DNA of 64,000 nucleotides from Adineta vaga (Eukaryota > Rotifera), in contig CP075497.1 in NCBI GenBank assembly GCA_021613535.1, positions 11,532,001 to 11,596,000 on the forward strand, written 5' to 3'. The notes beneath the pieces were generated by a model. The model searched no databases. It had not been told where the DNA came from and saw only the letters and a program-made list of their open reading frames with translations. The position numbers and the translations under genes are program-made. This document shows positions 50,701 to 63,812 of this stretch, in pieces; within the stretch, counting starts at the first letter, position 1; each line of letters starts with the position of its first letter.

Positions 50701-50996
50701 ATCAATTCCTTCCATAATTAATTGTTCAATAAAATATGTTTGTTCAACATCAGTACAACCCAAAATAAAGACAAGATTATGTTCAGCACAATATAACTTT
50801 AGCATTTCGCAAAAGATTCGTTCTAAACCTAAACCTCTACAAAGATTTTCCTTATAGAAATATACATGTCAAGTTTTCATTAGATTGATTACCTTGCTAA
50901 GACTAATAATCCATCTTCATGAAACATTTGTAGAAGAATTTCATTTTCATATTGAAGTATTCCATTAATCTTGGCTAATTTTTCCTCGATCTCCAT
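47733..50996 (-). CDS. ERCC4: XPF/ERCC4 structure-specific DNA repair endonuclease
   Basis: Catalytic subunit of the XPF-ERCC1 nuclease in nucleotide-excision and crosslink repair. ATG 50996 ([20 protein letters not shown]), about ten exons, TAA 47733-47735. The N-terminal inactive SF2 helicase-like module includes [17 protein letters not shown] and [19 protein letters not shown]. The nuclease domain (about 48360-48620) reads [37 protein letters not shown], then [20 protein letters not shown], giving the GDX(n)ERKX3D active-site motif intact. C-terminal HhH2 region: [20 protein letters not shown] and [20 protein letters not shown]. All catalytic residues are present and I see no break. Confidence 0.95.
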
Positions 50997-51196
50997 GGAA
51001 TCTTTTCTGAAAAAGTATCATTTGATTGATAAATCGTTCACAAATATTTGTTCTTTTATTAAAATTTTCCAAAAAAACCCTCCATATCACAATATAAATA
51101 TAACTGACATAATTGCCTATTGAACTATCAATGAGAAAACGCACACACATACATGTACAAAAAGAAATAGCGTCGAAAAGATTTATCAGTCAGAAT

Positions 51197-52668
51197 TTAA
51201 TGAGATTTTTTCTTTTTCTTGACTAAATGAGCAACAGTCGATTTGATCAAAGTTTCATTATAAGTTACGCGAATATGTGTAAAGAGTTTCTTCTTTTCAA
51301 TATCAACGATTTCATATTGCAAATTTGAGAGACCATCATGTGACATTAAGTTTGTTCCTAGATGTAAAAAAGTAAATCTAAAAAGTAAACGAATAATTCA
51401 ATAACAATAACAATGAAAAACAAAATAACCTATTAGAATTTGGAGTATCAGGACGATGTCGTAACATTCGATAACGACCAATCGATGCTGGATAACGAGA
51501 GATACGATATTTCGTAATAATCCTACCGGACATATCTATTCAAATAATTGATAATGATTTTCTTTTTTTTTATGTAGCTATTCAAATCTTACCATCATCT
51601 TCTCCACCCCAACCAAAAAATTGATTTGAAAATCCATTAACTGTTTCCATTTGTTTTACTGTCATAGCTGAAACACCACCAAATATTCCTCGATAGGGTA
51701 ATCTAATCAATAAAAATGTATAACCAAATATTGACTTTACTTTTTTGTTCATTCTTACTCATAATTAAAAGTATTTACAGAGACGGACATATGACGTGGT
51801 TCAGGTGGACATGAATATATATTGCGATCATCTTCAGGTATTAAATCAACATCATGAAATATAAAGCATTGCCATGGATATTGTTTTAACGTTTCACGAA
51901 AACCAATATTAAAGAGTAATGCTCGATTGAATTTGATTCCTTCGATCTTTCGAAATATAGAAAATGAGAAAAAGAGGTTTCTTTTCTGTCGATTAAGAGA
52001 TAGTTACTGGTTCGATCAGATAGATTTGATAATCTATTTGTTGTTTTTGAAGAAATGAATGCATGAAGTTGAGAAAGATTCGTAATTGCATATCTCGATT
52101 TCGATAGGGAATTATAATTGCTACGCGATAATGAGCTGTACAATGAGATGGATGCCAATGACCTCCAAGTTGAATACTTGAATTGGCTAGATGTTCTTCT
52201 ACTTCTTTCATTTCATATGAAAATAAATCTGCTGTGACACGACCAACTGAATTACAAAGAAATCCGATTTAATTGAATCATCTTTCGAAAGAAATAAACA
52301 TTACCTAAATTCGGTGGAAGAAGTGAACATGGTGCCAGTGTTAACTTTTGATTTTCATCTTGAATAAAACAAAATTCAAACAATCGAAATATTTTCTTTT
52401 GAAAAATACCTTTTGTTATTTGTTGTTTATTGAAACGTTTATAATTTTGATGTAATAATAATCGTTCACTCTTTTCAATTAAATCTGCTGGAAGAGGACC
52501 AGGTGGTAATGGCTTAGCAAATGGATCTGCTTCTGTTAAAACACGATCTGGATATGTTTCTGTTTCTGTTGTCGTTTGATAACGTAAAATTGTATAGGTT
52601 GAAAGGACAATAAGATGTAGAACTAACAAAAGGACAAATAAAGGTCGACGTTTACCACGATTAAACAT
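51197..52668 (-). CDS. Beta-1,4-galactosyltransferase (B4GALT1-6 type)
   Basis: Golgi type II glycosyltransferase adding UDP-Gal (or GalNAc) to GlcNAc or Glc. ATG 52668: short cytosolic MFNRGKRRP, one membrane helix ([19 protein letters not shown]), then a Pro-rich stem. Catalytic domain: [47 protein letters not shown] with the DVD metal motif, [27 protein letters not shown] and [17 protein letters not shown] (acceptor-binding). TAA 51197-51199 follows a Lys-rich end. Acceptor specificity is not determined; the motif set favours the B4GALT1-6 group over B4GALT7. Confidence 0.93.
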
Positions 52669-53040
52669 TCTAGTTCAATGAATTTTGATTGTTCGACAAA
52701 TGATTATACAGCAGACATATCACAGAACGTAGATGATTTATCTAATAGAAAATGAAGATGACGAAAATAGTTTTTGAATAACTTTTGTTGGTTTTTTTCT
52801 TCTTTATTTTTGTCTTTCATAGAGATATCAATCGACAAAGAAGTAGAGATAAACGATCACACAATCAGCGCACAGTATCGAACACCACGAAAAGAACAAA
52901 GAGAAAGAAAAGTAATCCACATCGACGATTACAAGTATATATATTTACATAAAGAAAAGGAGATAGTAAGAAGACAAATATTTGTAATTGTCCGAAAAGG
53001 AAAGAAAGAAAGAAAGAAAGAAAAGGAAGTCGTATCTTCA

Positions 53041-54521
53041 TTATCCGTCGGCTTTTGGTGCTGTATACCATCCACTTTTTTCATGTACACTTGTTATATG
53101 ACGAAATGCTTGTTGAGCACGTTGCAAGGAAAATGTTTCGTTTAAAGAATTGAAATCTATACGTGCACCTGCTTTGCACAATGTGGCTACTATTTGAAAA
53201 AGTAACGATTCGACACTATATGCAGAAGACCAACCTTGTCGAGTCAGTAATTCCATGCCTAAAATATTATTTCATATAGATTTAGAATTGAAAATATTAC
53301 GAGAAGAAATATTTACATATAGCTCCGGAATAGACATGACCACCGGTAATGATCGGTCGAATTACACGTACCTAGACAAAAGAATGAATGTTGGAATTGT
53401 TGTGGAAAGATTTTTATTAAACTTACAAATGGAGGTGCAAATGGATAATTATCATTAAAGGTGAAACTTAACAAAATATGATCTAATTTATCTAAATTTT
53501 TCTCTGAAGTTTTCATTTCTTCAAGATCAACATATAATTTACTATCTTTATCAACATGAAATAACTAAACATAAATGAAATTAGATGAAATCGTTTTCAT
53601 GAAAAGAAACTTTTTGTTTTACTTTAACATTCCATTCATAGAGACTTTCATCCACTAATTCAATGGTAAAATCTCCTTTCTTATATGCTTGTGAACGAAA
53701 TATTTCTCTTAATTCTTTCATTAATCGATCAGTTGCTTGTACGGATGATGTTAATACTGAGGATGAGGATGAGGATGCACTTTCTTTTCTTGCTGATGTA
53801 TTACTATTACTATGATTATTATTATTATTATTAGAATAGATTTTTTCATGATTTCGTTGTGCTGCTTCATTAATTCGTTTGTATTTTAATGATTGAAGTA
53901 ATTGCCAATTTTCTAAAGATATACCATCGACATCTTCAACTAATTGTTCAGTTTGTGGAAGTTTTTCATCATCATCCAATGAACATTGATCATGATCATG
54001 ATTTTGATGTTGTTCAGTTTCATCATCATCGTCATCTTCTTCTTCTTGATCAACGCCTGAATCTTCTGGTTCAATACGATTTGTTGAATTTGTTATTAAA
54101 TGACTTGGTAATAGTAAATTCGATGCATTAAAAAATGTATTTAAACGTTCAATAATTGATTCAAGTTGTAATGTAACGCTACGAGTTTCATTTGATGAAT
54201 TCGAATTTAATTCATCGAAGACTAATGTTAATTGTTCTTGTACATCATCACTATTATCACTTTCAGTATACCATAAACATTTATTTGGTACTTCAAGTAT
54301 TTTACACTGAAAAATAAACAAGAAAACATATGTTGTTGACATGAGTGATGAAGGTTGTCATTTACACAAATAGATATTGATCGTTGATTAATCGAATCAC
54401 GGTATGTACTTGTTATATCATCGACAGTAGCATTGATTATTGAAAATGGTGCATTTAAACGTTTTGGAAAATGTTGTTCTAAGACACGTAATTCTTCTTT
54501 TAGAGATTGTAGTGAACGCAT
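53041..54521 (-). CDS. UBE2Q: UBE2Q-type ubiquitin-conjugating enzyme
   Basis: E2 enzyme with an N-terminal RWD-like region and a C-terminal UBC fold. ATG 54521 ([19 protein letters not shown]). The middle is acidic and His/Asn-rich (long Asp, Glu and Asn runs), probably disordered. UBC domain: [39 protein letters not shown], then [20 protein letters not shown] with the catalytic Cys, and [23 protein letters not shown] at 53041-53043. VIRP.ITGG..YSGAICMELLT..GWSSAYS is specific to UBE2Q1/Q2. Coding starts about 650 bp from ATG2, divergently. Confidence 0.93.
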
Positions 54522-54867
54522 TATCAAGAAAAATCTACGATAAAAAAGGAAATAGATAGTTAGTTGTTTGTTTTTTATATATCATCAGTTACCTACGAGT
54601 CAGTCGGCGGACGAAAGAACGAAAAATGAACAAGTACGATGTGAGGCAGAAAATCCCTGTTTCAATGACAAGTATACATATGCAATGAAAAGAGGGAGAG
54701 AGAGAAAAAAAGTCAATGTTCTCATTGGAGATTGTCTTCCTATCAATGAAATTATTATTCAAATTTCCTCATTTTTATTTTCGATTTTATCAAAGAATTT
54801 CGATAAATTTTTTCTCGAAAAAAAATTGATTTAATACAAAATAACGAAGGTTGATATAAAGAATCTC

Positions 54868-54889
54868 ATTGGTAAATTTTTAAACCAAT
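54868..54889. promoter_or_regulatory. Inverted CCAAT-box pair in the UBE2Q/ATG2 divergent promoter
   Basis: ATTGG at 54868-54872 and CCAAT at 54885-54889, 12 bp apart, with AT-rich sequence between. It lies about 350 bp upstream of the UBE2Q ATG and about 290 bp upstream of the ATG2 ATG. Same geometry as the pair at 13519. Confidence 0.42.
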
Positions 54890-55176
54890 CAAAAATTAAT
54901 ATGCACGCGCTTGATATCATATGTTAATGTCAGCTGGTCTATCTCCATTTCGCATAAAAATAAAACGCATCATTATATTCTTATATAATTAATCGATAAA
55001 ATATGAAAAGTTTTTTTTCTCTTTTTCCACAAATCAACATAAACGTCAAACATAATCATTATCACGTGATAAACTTGTTGGAAGAAAATTCTCTTTTCAG
55101 ATAATGAAATGATTCATTTCACAAATTCTAATATAAATCTTCCTTTTTTTTGGTTTCAGATTCATATTTACTTCTA

Positions 55177-58100
55177 ATGCCCTGGCAATCGTTTATACCT
55201 TGGTCGAATTCTTTGAAAACACGTGCATGTCGGCAATTAATACATCATTATTTAGGTGTATTTTTTCAAGAGAAACTTTCACTTGATCAATTATCTGTGG
55301 ATTTATTTTCTGGTTGCGGACAAGTGAAAGATGTTATATTAAATTTAAATGTAACATTAGTTTCTTTTTCTTCATAAGAATCTTATCGTTCATTTTAGGC
55401 TTTGAATGAATCATTAACAAATAATAATATCCCTTTTGAAATTGTTAAAGCATATGTGGGCGAAATCAATCTATCAATTCCATGGACATCATTATTGAGT
55501 GATAATTCTCTACTTGATATCAAAGGTTTAGAAATAACTATTCGACCTAAACAAACAAATGATCAAAGTAAAAGACAAATAATAAAGATAAATAAACTGG
55601 ATTTTACTTCTTTTTTTTCTTCTAAAGACATATCCGATGGAAGTTTTGAATTATCAACCATGTTTAATAGTATGAATACAAGTATGCTTATTGCTCAAGA
55701 ATGTTTAAAAAATGAAACGGAAGAAGATACAACATATCAAGGATTAGAAACATTTGCTGCAACTATTGATTCAAGTAAGAGAATTTGTTAGGTGTTTTTT
55801 TTTAGATAATTTAATCATTATTTTGTAGTTCTTGCTCGAGTTAAAGTTGAATTAACTGATACTGTTATTCGATTGGAACATTTGATTAATAATAGTGATC
55901 AGGGTGTTGCACTTGAAATTCGTATAAAAAAGTAATTTTGAATTTGTTTTATAATAAAACTCAATCATTTCATTGGATTGATTCTGTTTAGATTCAAATA
56001 TTTTGACAGTGAAGCAACTAGTATTGATATGACAGTACCACTCGATTCGAATTCTTTGATACGTCCAACTGTATTTACAAATAAAAACTTTGAATTAAGT
56101 GGTGTAACACTTTATACGGATGAATTTTCAATTTTAAGTCATTCATCACATATGACAGATTCATCGGAACTTAATCTATCGAATCGTTTGAATGGAGTAA
56201 GAAATCAAATATAATTTGATGTAAAGAAAATTGTTTGATTTGTTTAGGAGAGTATGACATCAAGTGTTTTAACAAATAGTTCATCGTCAATAATGACAAC
56301 GACTTCAAATGGAAATACACGAATGGTTGGATATGAAACATTTGATCCTGTTTTATGCTTAACTATTTCTGGTAAACAAGATATTCGTCTTAAACTTAAA
56401 CAATCGGAACAAATCTTTGGACCAAAAGTAAACTAATCACAAATTTCATCTTGTCTTTTCTTTATTTCTTTATTTATTTGAACTAGGTTGAAATCGAAGT
56501 TCACTGTGGTTCAGTCAATTGTTTATTAACACCGAAACAATTACAATCATTAATTATACTTTTTAGTGCTTATCAAAAAGCTGGTAAGGTTTCATTTGAG
56601 TTTCTTGTTTTTGTGATAGATTATCGTTTGTTTTTAGCATTGAATTCGACAAGCGATCCTAATTTATATAATACTGCCTCTGTAAATAATCGACCAATGA
56701 CGGAAGATGATTTTAAACGTATTGAACAAAATTTAGCTGAAGAAATTCGAAAGAAAAATTGTCAAACTGGTTCACAACAGTCTGACAATGATTTTTATCA
56801 TTTTTCTGATGTCGATAACACACCTGGTACGACGAATACAACAAGAAAAAAAGCATTTCTATTCAAATCTTTCCTTTCAGATCCATCGGATTCAATGTTT
56901 TGTTCGGTCAAGGGAATGTCAACAAGTATTGATTTGGAATCATCCTATACAAGTAGTCGACCAGATTCAGCTTCGATATCAAGTAAAATCCGTTTATTTA
57001 ATTTCATTTTAACTACAACAGATTCTTTAGGTCATCGTCGTCGTTCATCACCTCATCATCGTTCAACGGCGAATCCATCACTCGTTGATAAAGCACATTT
57101 AAAAGGTAAGTTAAATTTCATTATTCTATTGAAAATTTCATCGAATTTACTTTGTTTAGAAACAACAAAACGTTTACTTGAACAAAGTCAATCAATAATT
57201 AGTACGAAATGTCGTTTACAATTCAATTTTGTATCGTTATGTTTACTTCATCGTGATATTCAAACAAGTTCAACATCATTGAAAGATTTTTCTGATAGTT
57301 ATTTTGCAAATGTAGCAACAATAAATACATCAGGAATGCTTGATGAAAAACAAATCTATGAACATCGATTGAAATATTCTCAAGCTTGTGCACAAGATCA
57401 TATTTCGTATGTTATTTCTTTTCGTCATGATATTTCAAAACAAAAAAACAATGTCTACTTTATTTAGATTAATTGGCAAACCTTTAATCATCGATTTTAC
57501 TCAACAATCAGCGGAAAATTGTCTCTGTTTGGATTTGGATATACGTTTCAGTTCGGTAGATCTATGCGAATGTTTACAACCAGAAAATACCAATATACAA
57601 CAGAAAACAAGCAATGTTAATCAACAAATGGTTTTTAATCGAGTATGTTATAATGGATGGATAAGCTTTTGATCTTTTCTTGTCTTATAGTTATTGTCAT
57701 TTATTCGTTCAAATGAAAATTCATTCGAGTCTTCATCATCTTATCAAGTTCCCTATAATGGTATTCAATCATCAATTCAAATTTCGATTACAAATTTCGA
57801 TATAAATGAAACAAAAGTATGACAACATTGAAATTTGATTGTCTCAAATAACTTTCGTTTTCTTTCTTTTTATAGAAAAAGAGATCTACCAGTGCTTTTA
57901 GTCGTCGTCTAGCAACGTTACGACCATTCAGTGATGTAAATATTCGTTTAGGAACATGTAAAATTGATTTTGATATATCCATTCTCGATCGAATCTATTC
58001 ATCAATCAATGCATGTCAAGTCAATGTAAGTCATCTATTCGTCATTCTACAAACAAATTCATTCTCATCGATTTTCTTCATAGAATTCTTCATCAACAAA

Positions 58101-61100
58101 CAAAAATTCGAATTCATCGCTTACAGTGTTATCAATTAATTCTGTCGGTTGTATTCTTAACTTACGGTATGAATATCAAATTTTGATTTGACAGCTTTTA
58201 TTAAAGTTTTCGGATTGATTTAGATTTCCAATTGCTGATTTACAACCGTTAAGTAAACGTCGACCTTGGTGGATACAAGCTGTACATAAAGAAATTTTAA
58301 CATTTGATTTAAAACAAGTTCAATTTCAATCAGATTTCGATACTGATGAAGCAAATGCATTAACAATAACCAGTGAATCAATTCAAGGTAATTGAAAATA
58401 TTTCTTTATATTGAAAATTTTCTTTTCTTTACAGTTTATTTTATGACGAGTATCGATTCTGAACGATCACATATCGCTCAATTATCATCTAGTAACGGCG
58501 AAAATATCAAGTAAATAAGATGTTCTCGATTTCGATAGGAAATAAATGTAAATTTGTTTTTTTGTTTAGATTAATTGTAAATTTAAATGATTTGAAAACA
58601 TATATAAGTAATCAATTGAATCCACTAATGACTGAGACCTTATTCGAATCAGTTTTTTGTCGTTTACCAACGAATGATAATAAACTTCCATTAAAGAATA
58701 AAAATACTTTAAATGATAATCGACAAATTCTTGAAGTAGCTGATGCTGAAACGATCAAGAAATTCATTTCATCATGTAGTCAAGAAACGAAATTAAATCT
58801 TCATATTATTATTCCATATATCTTACTTTTTATCCCAAATCAAACGTTTCTCGAAACAATTTATAATCGGTAAATAATTTAACAAAAAAATCCTTTCCGA
58901 AACGATTTGTTGTGTTTAGTTTTGTAAATAATTTATTTATGTGGGAAAGTTCAGCACCGACGACCAATGAACATTCGACTAATGTCAATCGACAATTGAT
59001 CAATTCACTTGGAAATATTTCGAATGAACAAGCATTTCAAACATGTCGATCGATTATTAATCGATTTCATAGTCATTCGTCCGACGAAGATCAAATTTTT
59101 TCCGATGAAGATGATGATGATGAACATGGCAATGTGACACCGAGAGGTTCAAAGAAAAAAGGACCACATAGTTTTGTATTAGAACTTAATATACATAATA
59201 TTCATTTAGCGGCGAATGCACCTTTAGTAAGTCAAATAAAAAAAGAACTAAGAAGTGATTCATTTCGTTTTAATTTAGGGCGAGAAAATCGCAAAAGAAT
59301 CTCGAACAACCAATTCGAATATGGGTGAATTTCGAATTGATGGACAAGGTTTAACTCTCGCAATTGTTGATGGTTATCAAGGTGATATTAATCTTCAATA
59401 TTTCTGCTTATTAAGTCATTCAGCATTAATTTATCATAATGGTACGAAGAAATTCGTATTTAATTTGATTTATTTTTACTTTTGAGTTTTAAGGTAATGT
59501 TCCAGCAATGAAATCGAATGTGCCTTTAAGTGAAGTTCTTGGTCGATCATTACCTGAATTGATTACACGTTTACCAGCAAATGCATTTCCAAAATATAAT
59601 AATAATGGTACAATGGTTCGAGCTGCCTTTGAAATTCGTACAACAGGTGATAGAATTGAAGGAAGACAGAAAATGATTCGAGGTTCATTTACCATCGAAG
59701 GAGCAATGTTACATCAAAAGATTGTACCAAAAGCTGAAAGTTGGCTTTTACAAGTGAGTTTTTATTTGATAAATTTCATCTGTAAATTTGCTTTTTTAGC
59801 TCATTGAATTATTTGATTTAACTGATGAAGAAGTTGCTGGATATATTCCATCAACTTCATTAGTTGATTGGCATTTGGAATTTCGACATTGTGCTGCTCA
59901 TTATCGGTAAAAGGGTTTTTAAAATATCGAAAATTTCGATTTCATAGTTTTCGTTTAGACCATTATATTCTGATACGAAATGTTTTGTTGCTATTGATTC
60001 ATTAACATTAACAAATACATTTGTGAAAAATAGTAAAACAACATTACTCGAGTAAGATTTCTTGTATTGATTAGATTTATTAAAACTGTCTGTTTTTCTT
60101 AGACTTAATTTAGATGATTGGGCTATTTATTTATCTAAACAAAAACGTGATCGATATCAAATTGATTTATCGAATGATTATATTTCTGTTATTAATGGTG
60201 GAGCATTTGAAATCAAATTATGTTTTAATGAAAGTACAGAAGACATGCCAATGGTAAATTTCAATTCAATCGAATTTTTCCAAAACTATTTTAATTTTAT
60301 ATAGAATGATCCGTTAGTTGATATTCGTATTGGATGTAACATGATTCATATTCGATCTTGTTCGGATTCAGCAAATGCTTTGATTGAATTGTTGAAATAT
60401 GTTATTACAGAAGGTGATCTTCAACAACAACAACAAGTACAACAGACCAATGAAATTAGTCGAAGTAGTACACCAATTGAAAGAAAACGAAGTGATCGTC
60501 CTGTTCGAATGATTAGTGATGAAACATTGAATAATGAACAATTATCGAGTGATAATGTATTTCGAATAACTGATTGAATAAGAATATGAATGTTTGTTTT
60601 TGTTTTGTTTTTATAGACGTCGAATCAAATGTTATTACTCGAAGAAGCAATGAAAGAAGATTTTCATGAACCTATGGGTAAATAATATATAAATTCTTTG
60701 TAATGAATCTTGAAGATAATTTGAATTTTAGGTACATTGAATGAATCCGGTATGGGATTGAATGATCATGGTATGACCGGTAGTCATTCATCTGATGTTG
60801 AATGTGGATCAGTATTTTCGTCATCAACTTATGGCAAAGATGATAATGATGATGGTGATGATGATGATGAAGATTCTCCTTCATCACATAGACGTCAGAC
60901 AACTTACAGTGGAGAAAATAATCGAGATTTTGAATTAATCGAACGAGAAATTGGAATGTGTCGACCGGTAGGGTTGTTTTTCGATAAATTACCAAGAAAA
61001 GATCAAACAACCTTTTTATTTTAGCCAGAAAATGGTTTATGTGAAGTACATGTATTAGGCAACACACCAATACAAATTCATGAGAATCATTTTGCTAAAC

Positions 61101-63101
61101 CATTGGAACGAAATGATATTCTTAATGCTCCAGCACATTTACCGGTTCCAACATTAAGATTTTCAATTCGACAAATATCCATTGTTTGGCATATTTATGG
61201 TGGAAGTGATTTTACTCTACCAAAACCAAGTAAATCATTTTCCTTACTTTATCTTAATACATTTATTTCGGTTTCTAGATGATAGTCATCAACAACCGGT
61301 TCAATTAAATATTAACGAATCTGTTCGATTTAGTGCAAATTCATCATCATCGTCATCTTCTACACAGTAAGTCATCTATACACGAGGAGAATTATCGATG
61401 AATATCTTTGTAGAGAAAAAGCTGGTGGTCGATTGTATAGTTCTTATGATACAACACGTTTAGCACGTCATGAACGTGGTGGTCCATGTCGAGATTTACG
61501 AACAAGTATGGAATTTTCTATTAGTAAAGCACGATGTCAATATGAAACCTACAGTGAACATGAAAAAGCTTCATCAAGATTTGTTTTTGCTATACACGAA
61601 TTTGAAATTCGTGATCGATTATTAGCAAGATCAGAAATTAATAAATTTTTATATTTACATACAACAGAAGCAGCACCAAGACGAACACATGCTGATATGG
61701 TAAGAGAGAGAATAGCGTAGATCTTTTTTGGTTCTAATCACGTTTTTCATTTAGTTGGTTGTCAAAATTTTGAATACAAAACCTGAAGGCTATTTTATGA
61801 AAGGTCCTGATGAAGAATTTGAAAATGGAATTAATCCAAATACATCATCAGAACCATTGGAATGTGAAATCAAAGTATCATTACAACCATTAAGAATCAA
61901 TATTGATCAAGTAATTAAATTAAAAATGAAAGAAATTCTTTATTTTTCTCTATTAAAAAATATTTAGGATACATTGGTGTTTATGAGAAATTTCTTTGTT
62001 AATCTAACACATCCAACCAATAATAGAGATACATCCGTTCCTATTCCAGGTAAATCCATTTCATTCAAATCTTTATAAACATCTTACATCGATTTTTACT
62101 CTGTTATAGTTGTTGATCAAAATGTTAACAATGATTATCCATCATCATCTTTAGATTCTGATCTAAGCACATCACCAACTTCACATTATGCATCTTCTCC
62201 AACATTGAACACGACATTTAGCGGCGAATCCACATCACCATCTTCATCATCAGCATCGAATTCGAATGTATTTATAAAACATTTCGTTTTTTCACCTGCT
62301 TGTCATATTCGTATTGATTATCGTGGAAAACTTCGTAATGAACAATTATTCGAAACAGGACCATTCTTGAACTTATTAATTGGTTTAGCTCAATTAGCTA
62401 AAGTTGATATTTATTTAAAACGCATTTCCTACAAACGTGGTCTATTAGGTTATGAAAAATTACTAACCTTTTTATTAAATGAATGGTTAAGTGATATACG
62501 TCCAACGGATGTTATCAAAGGTATTGTACCATTATCATCGATATCACAAATTATTGTTGGAATAAAAGATTTATTTTACTTACCAATTGATCAATATCGT
62601 CGTGATGGAAGAGTTTTACGTGGTATACAACGTGGTGCATCATCATTTACAACAAGTACAGCCTTAGCATTGATTGAACTAAGTAGTCAAGTCGTACGTT
62701 GTGCACATTTTGCTGCTCTCTTATGTTTTGAATTGGTTTCATCATCAACAATTCCACCTAATGGAACAATATCATCCTCACCATCAACTCAAGCAATTAT
62801 GGTACGAAATCATCCTCCACCTAATGATATTCGTGAAGGTGTAACGTATGCAGTTAATGTTATTCGACAAAGTTTTAATACAACATCGCATCAATTACGA
62901 ACAGAAGCACAATTAGGACGACGACGAAAAGGTGTTCTAGGTGTTGTTGGTGGTTTATTAAGACAAATGCCATCCGTAGCTATACAACCGATTGTCACAA
63001 CAACAAAAGCAGCTGAAAATTTTCTTGTTGGTGTTCGAAATCAAATCGATCGAGATGAAAGAAATGATGATAAAGAAAAATATCGAAGTGAACATAATTA
63101 A
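55177..63101 (+). CDS. ATG2: ATG2 autophagy lipid-transfer protein
   Basis: Rod-shaped bridge-type lipid transfer protein linking ER and phagophore. ATG 55177 opens MPWQSFIPWSNSLKTRACRQ, then LIHHYLGVFFQEKLSLDQLS (the chorein/VPS13-N-like start of ATG2), spliced to ALNESLTNNNIPFEIVKAYV and GEINLSIPWTSLLSD. About 25-30 short-intron exons follow, roughly 2,000 codons by estimate, with Ser- and Asp-rich inserts. The ATG2 C-terminal block is in the last exon (about 62108-63101): CHIRIDYRGKL, GLAQLAKVDIYLKRISYKRG, REGVTYAVNVIRQ, LGVVGGLLRQMPSVAIQPIV and NFLVGVRNQI, ending at TAA 63099-63101. An upstream acceptor (TTTCAG near 55160) suggests a 5' UTR intron. The exon chain was not traced base by base throughout. 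Confidence 0.94.
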
Positions 63102-63812
63102 AATGAACTGACTAACAAAAAATGCTATTTTATGTTTCGTTTTTCTCTTCTTCTTCTTCTTTTGATAAACTCGTGTCTGTTGTGTGTATCATTCTTCTTT
63201 TTTTCACGCCTTTCTTCTTTTTTGTATATTACTCTTTTGGCAATGTGTGTTTGTAAAGACTTTTTCTCTCTTCTTCTTTGATAAAAAAAGAACGAACGAA
63301 AACTTTAAGTATAAGAAGAAATTCATGAAATCGAATTTGATATTGATTATCCAATCATTTTCTTTGACTTTATTGTTTCGGTTAAAATCTCTGAAAAGAT
63401 ATATATATGTATATTTGAAAACTATCATTTTCTCATCATGAATACATGTATCGTTTTTCTATTCATTGAAAAGAATCGTCGAAGCAAAGAGGTGTAATTG
63501 TTTCTTCACTTATTCAGTCTGTCTGATATCATTATCGAGCGTGTTCCGTTTTTTCTTTCTATTCAATTCCAATGAGACTACCTGTTGTGAGAAAGAGAGT
63601 CTTTATACATTCATTCTTTATATACATATAATGAGCATCGACATGTATATTGTCATCAATGGTAAAATGATAAAATAGCATTAAAGACGATTGTATATAT
63701 TCTAATGATCAAATAATGATTGTGATAACCTGTTTTTTTCAATTCATCGATGGAATGTCATATCACTTCATTGCTAGATGAATATATGTTCTGCTTTTCA
63801 TTCTCTTCTTTC
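63102..63812. other. 3' flank of ATG2
   Basis: AT-rich and pyrimidine-tract-rich sequence between the ATG2 stop and a possible minus-strand gene end. No supported gene. Confidence 0.4.

Noticed and set aside
55177-63101. Many separate ORFs across this span as independent genes.
   Set aside because: They share one strand, are joined by short GT..AG introns and together match ATG2 from N- to C-terminus.
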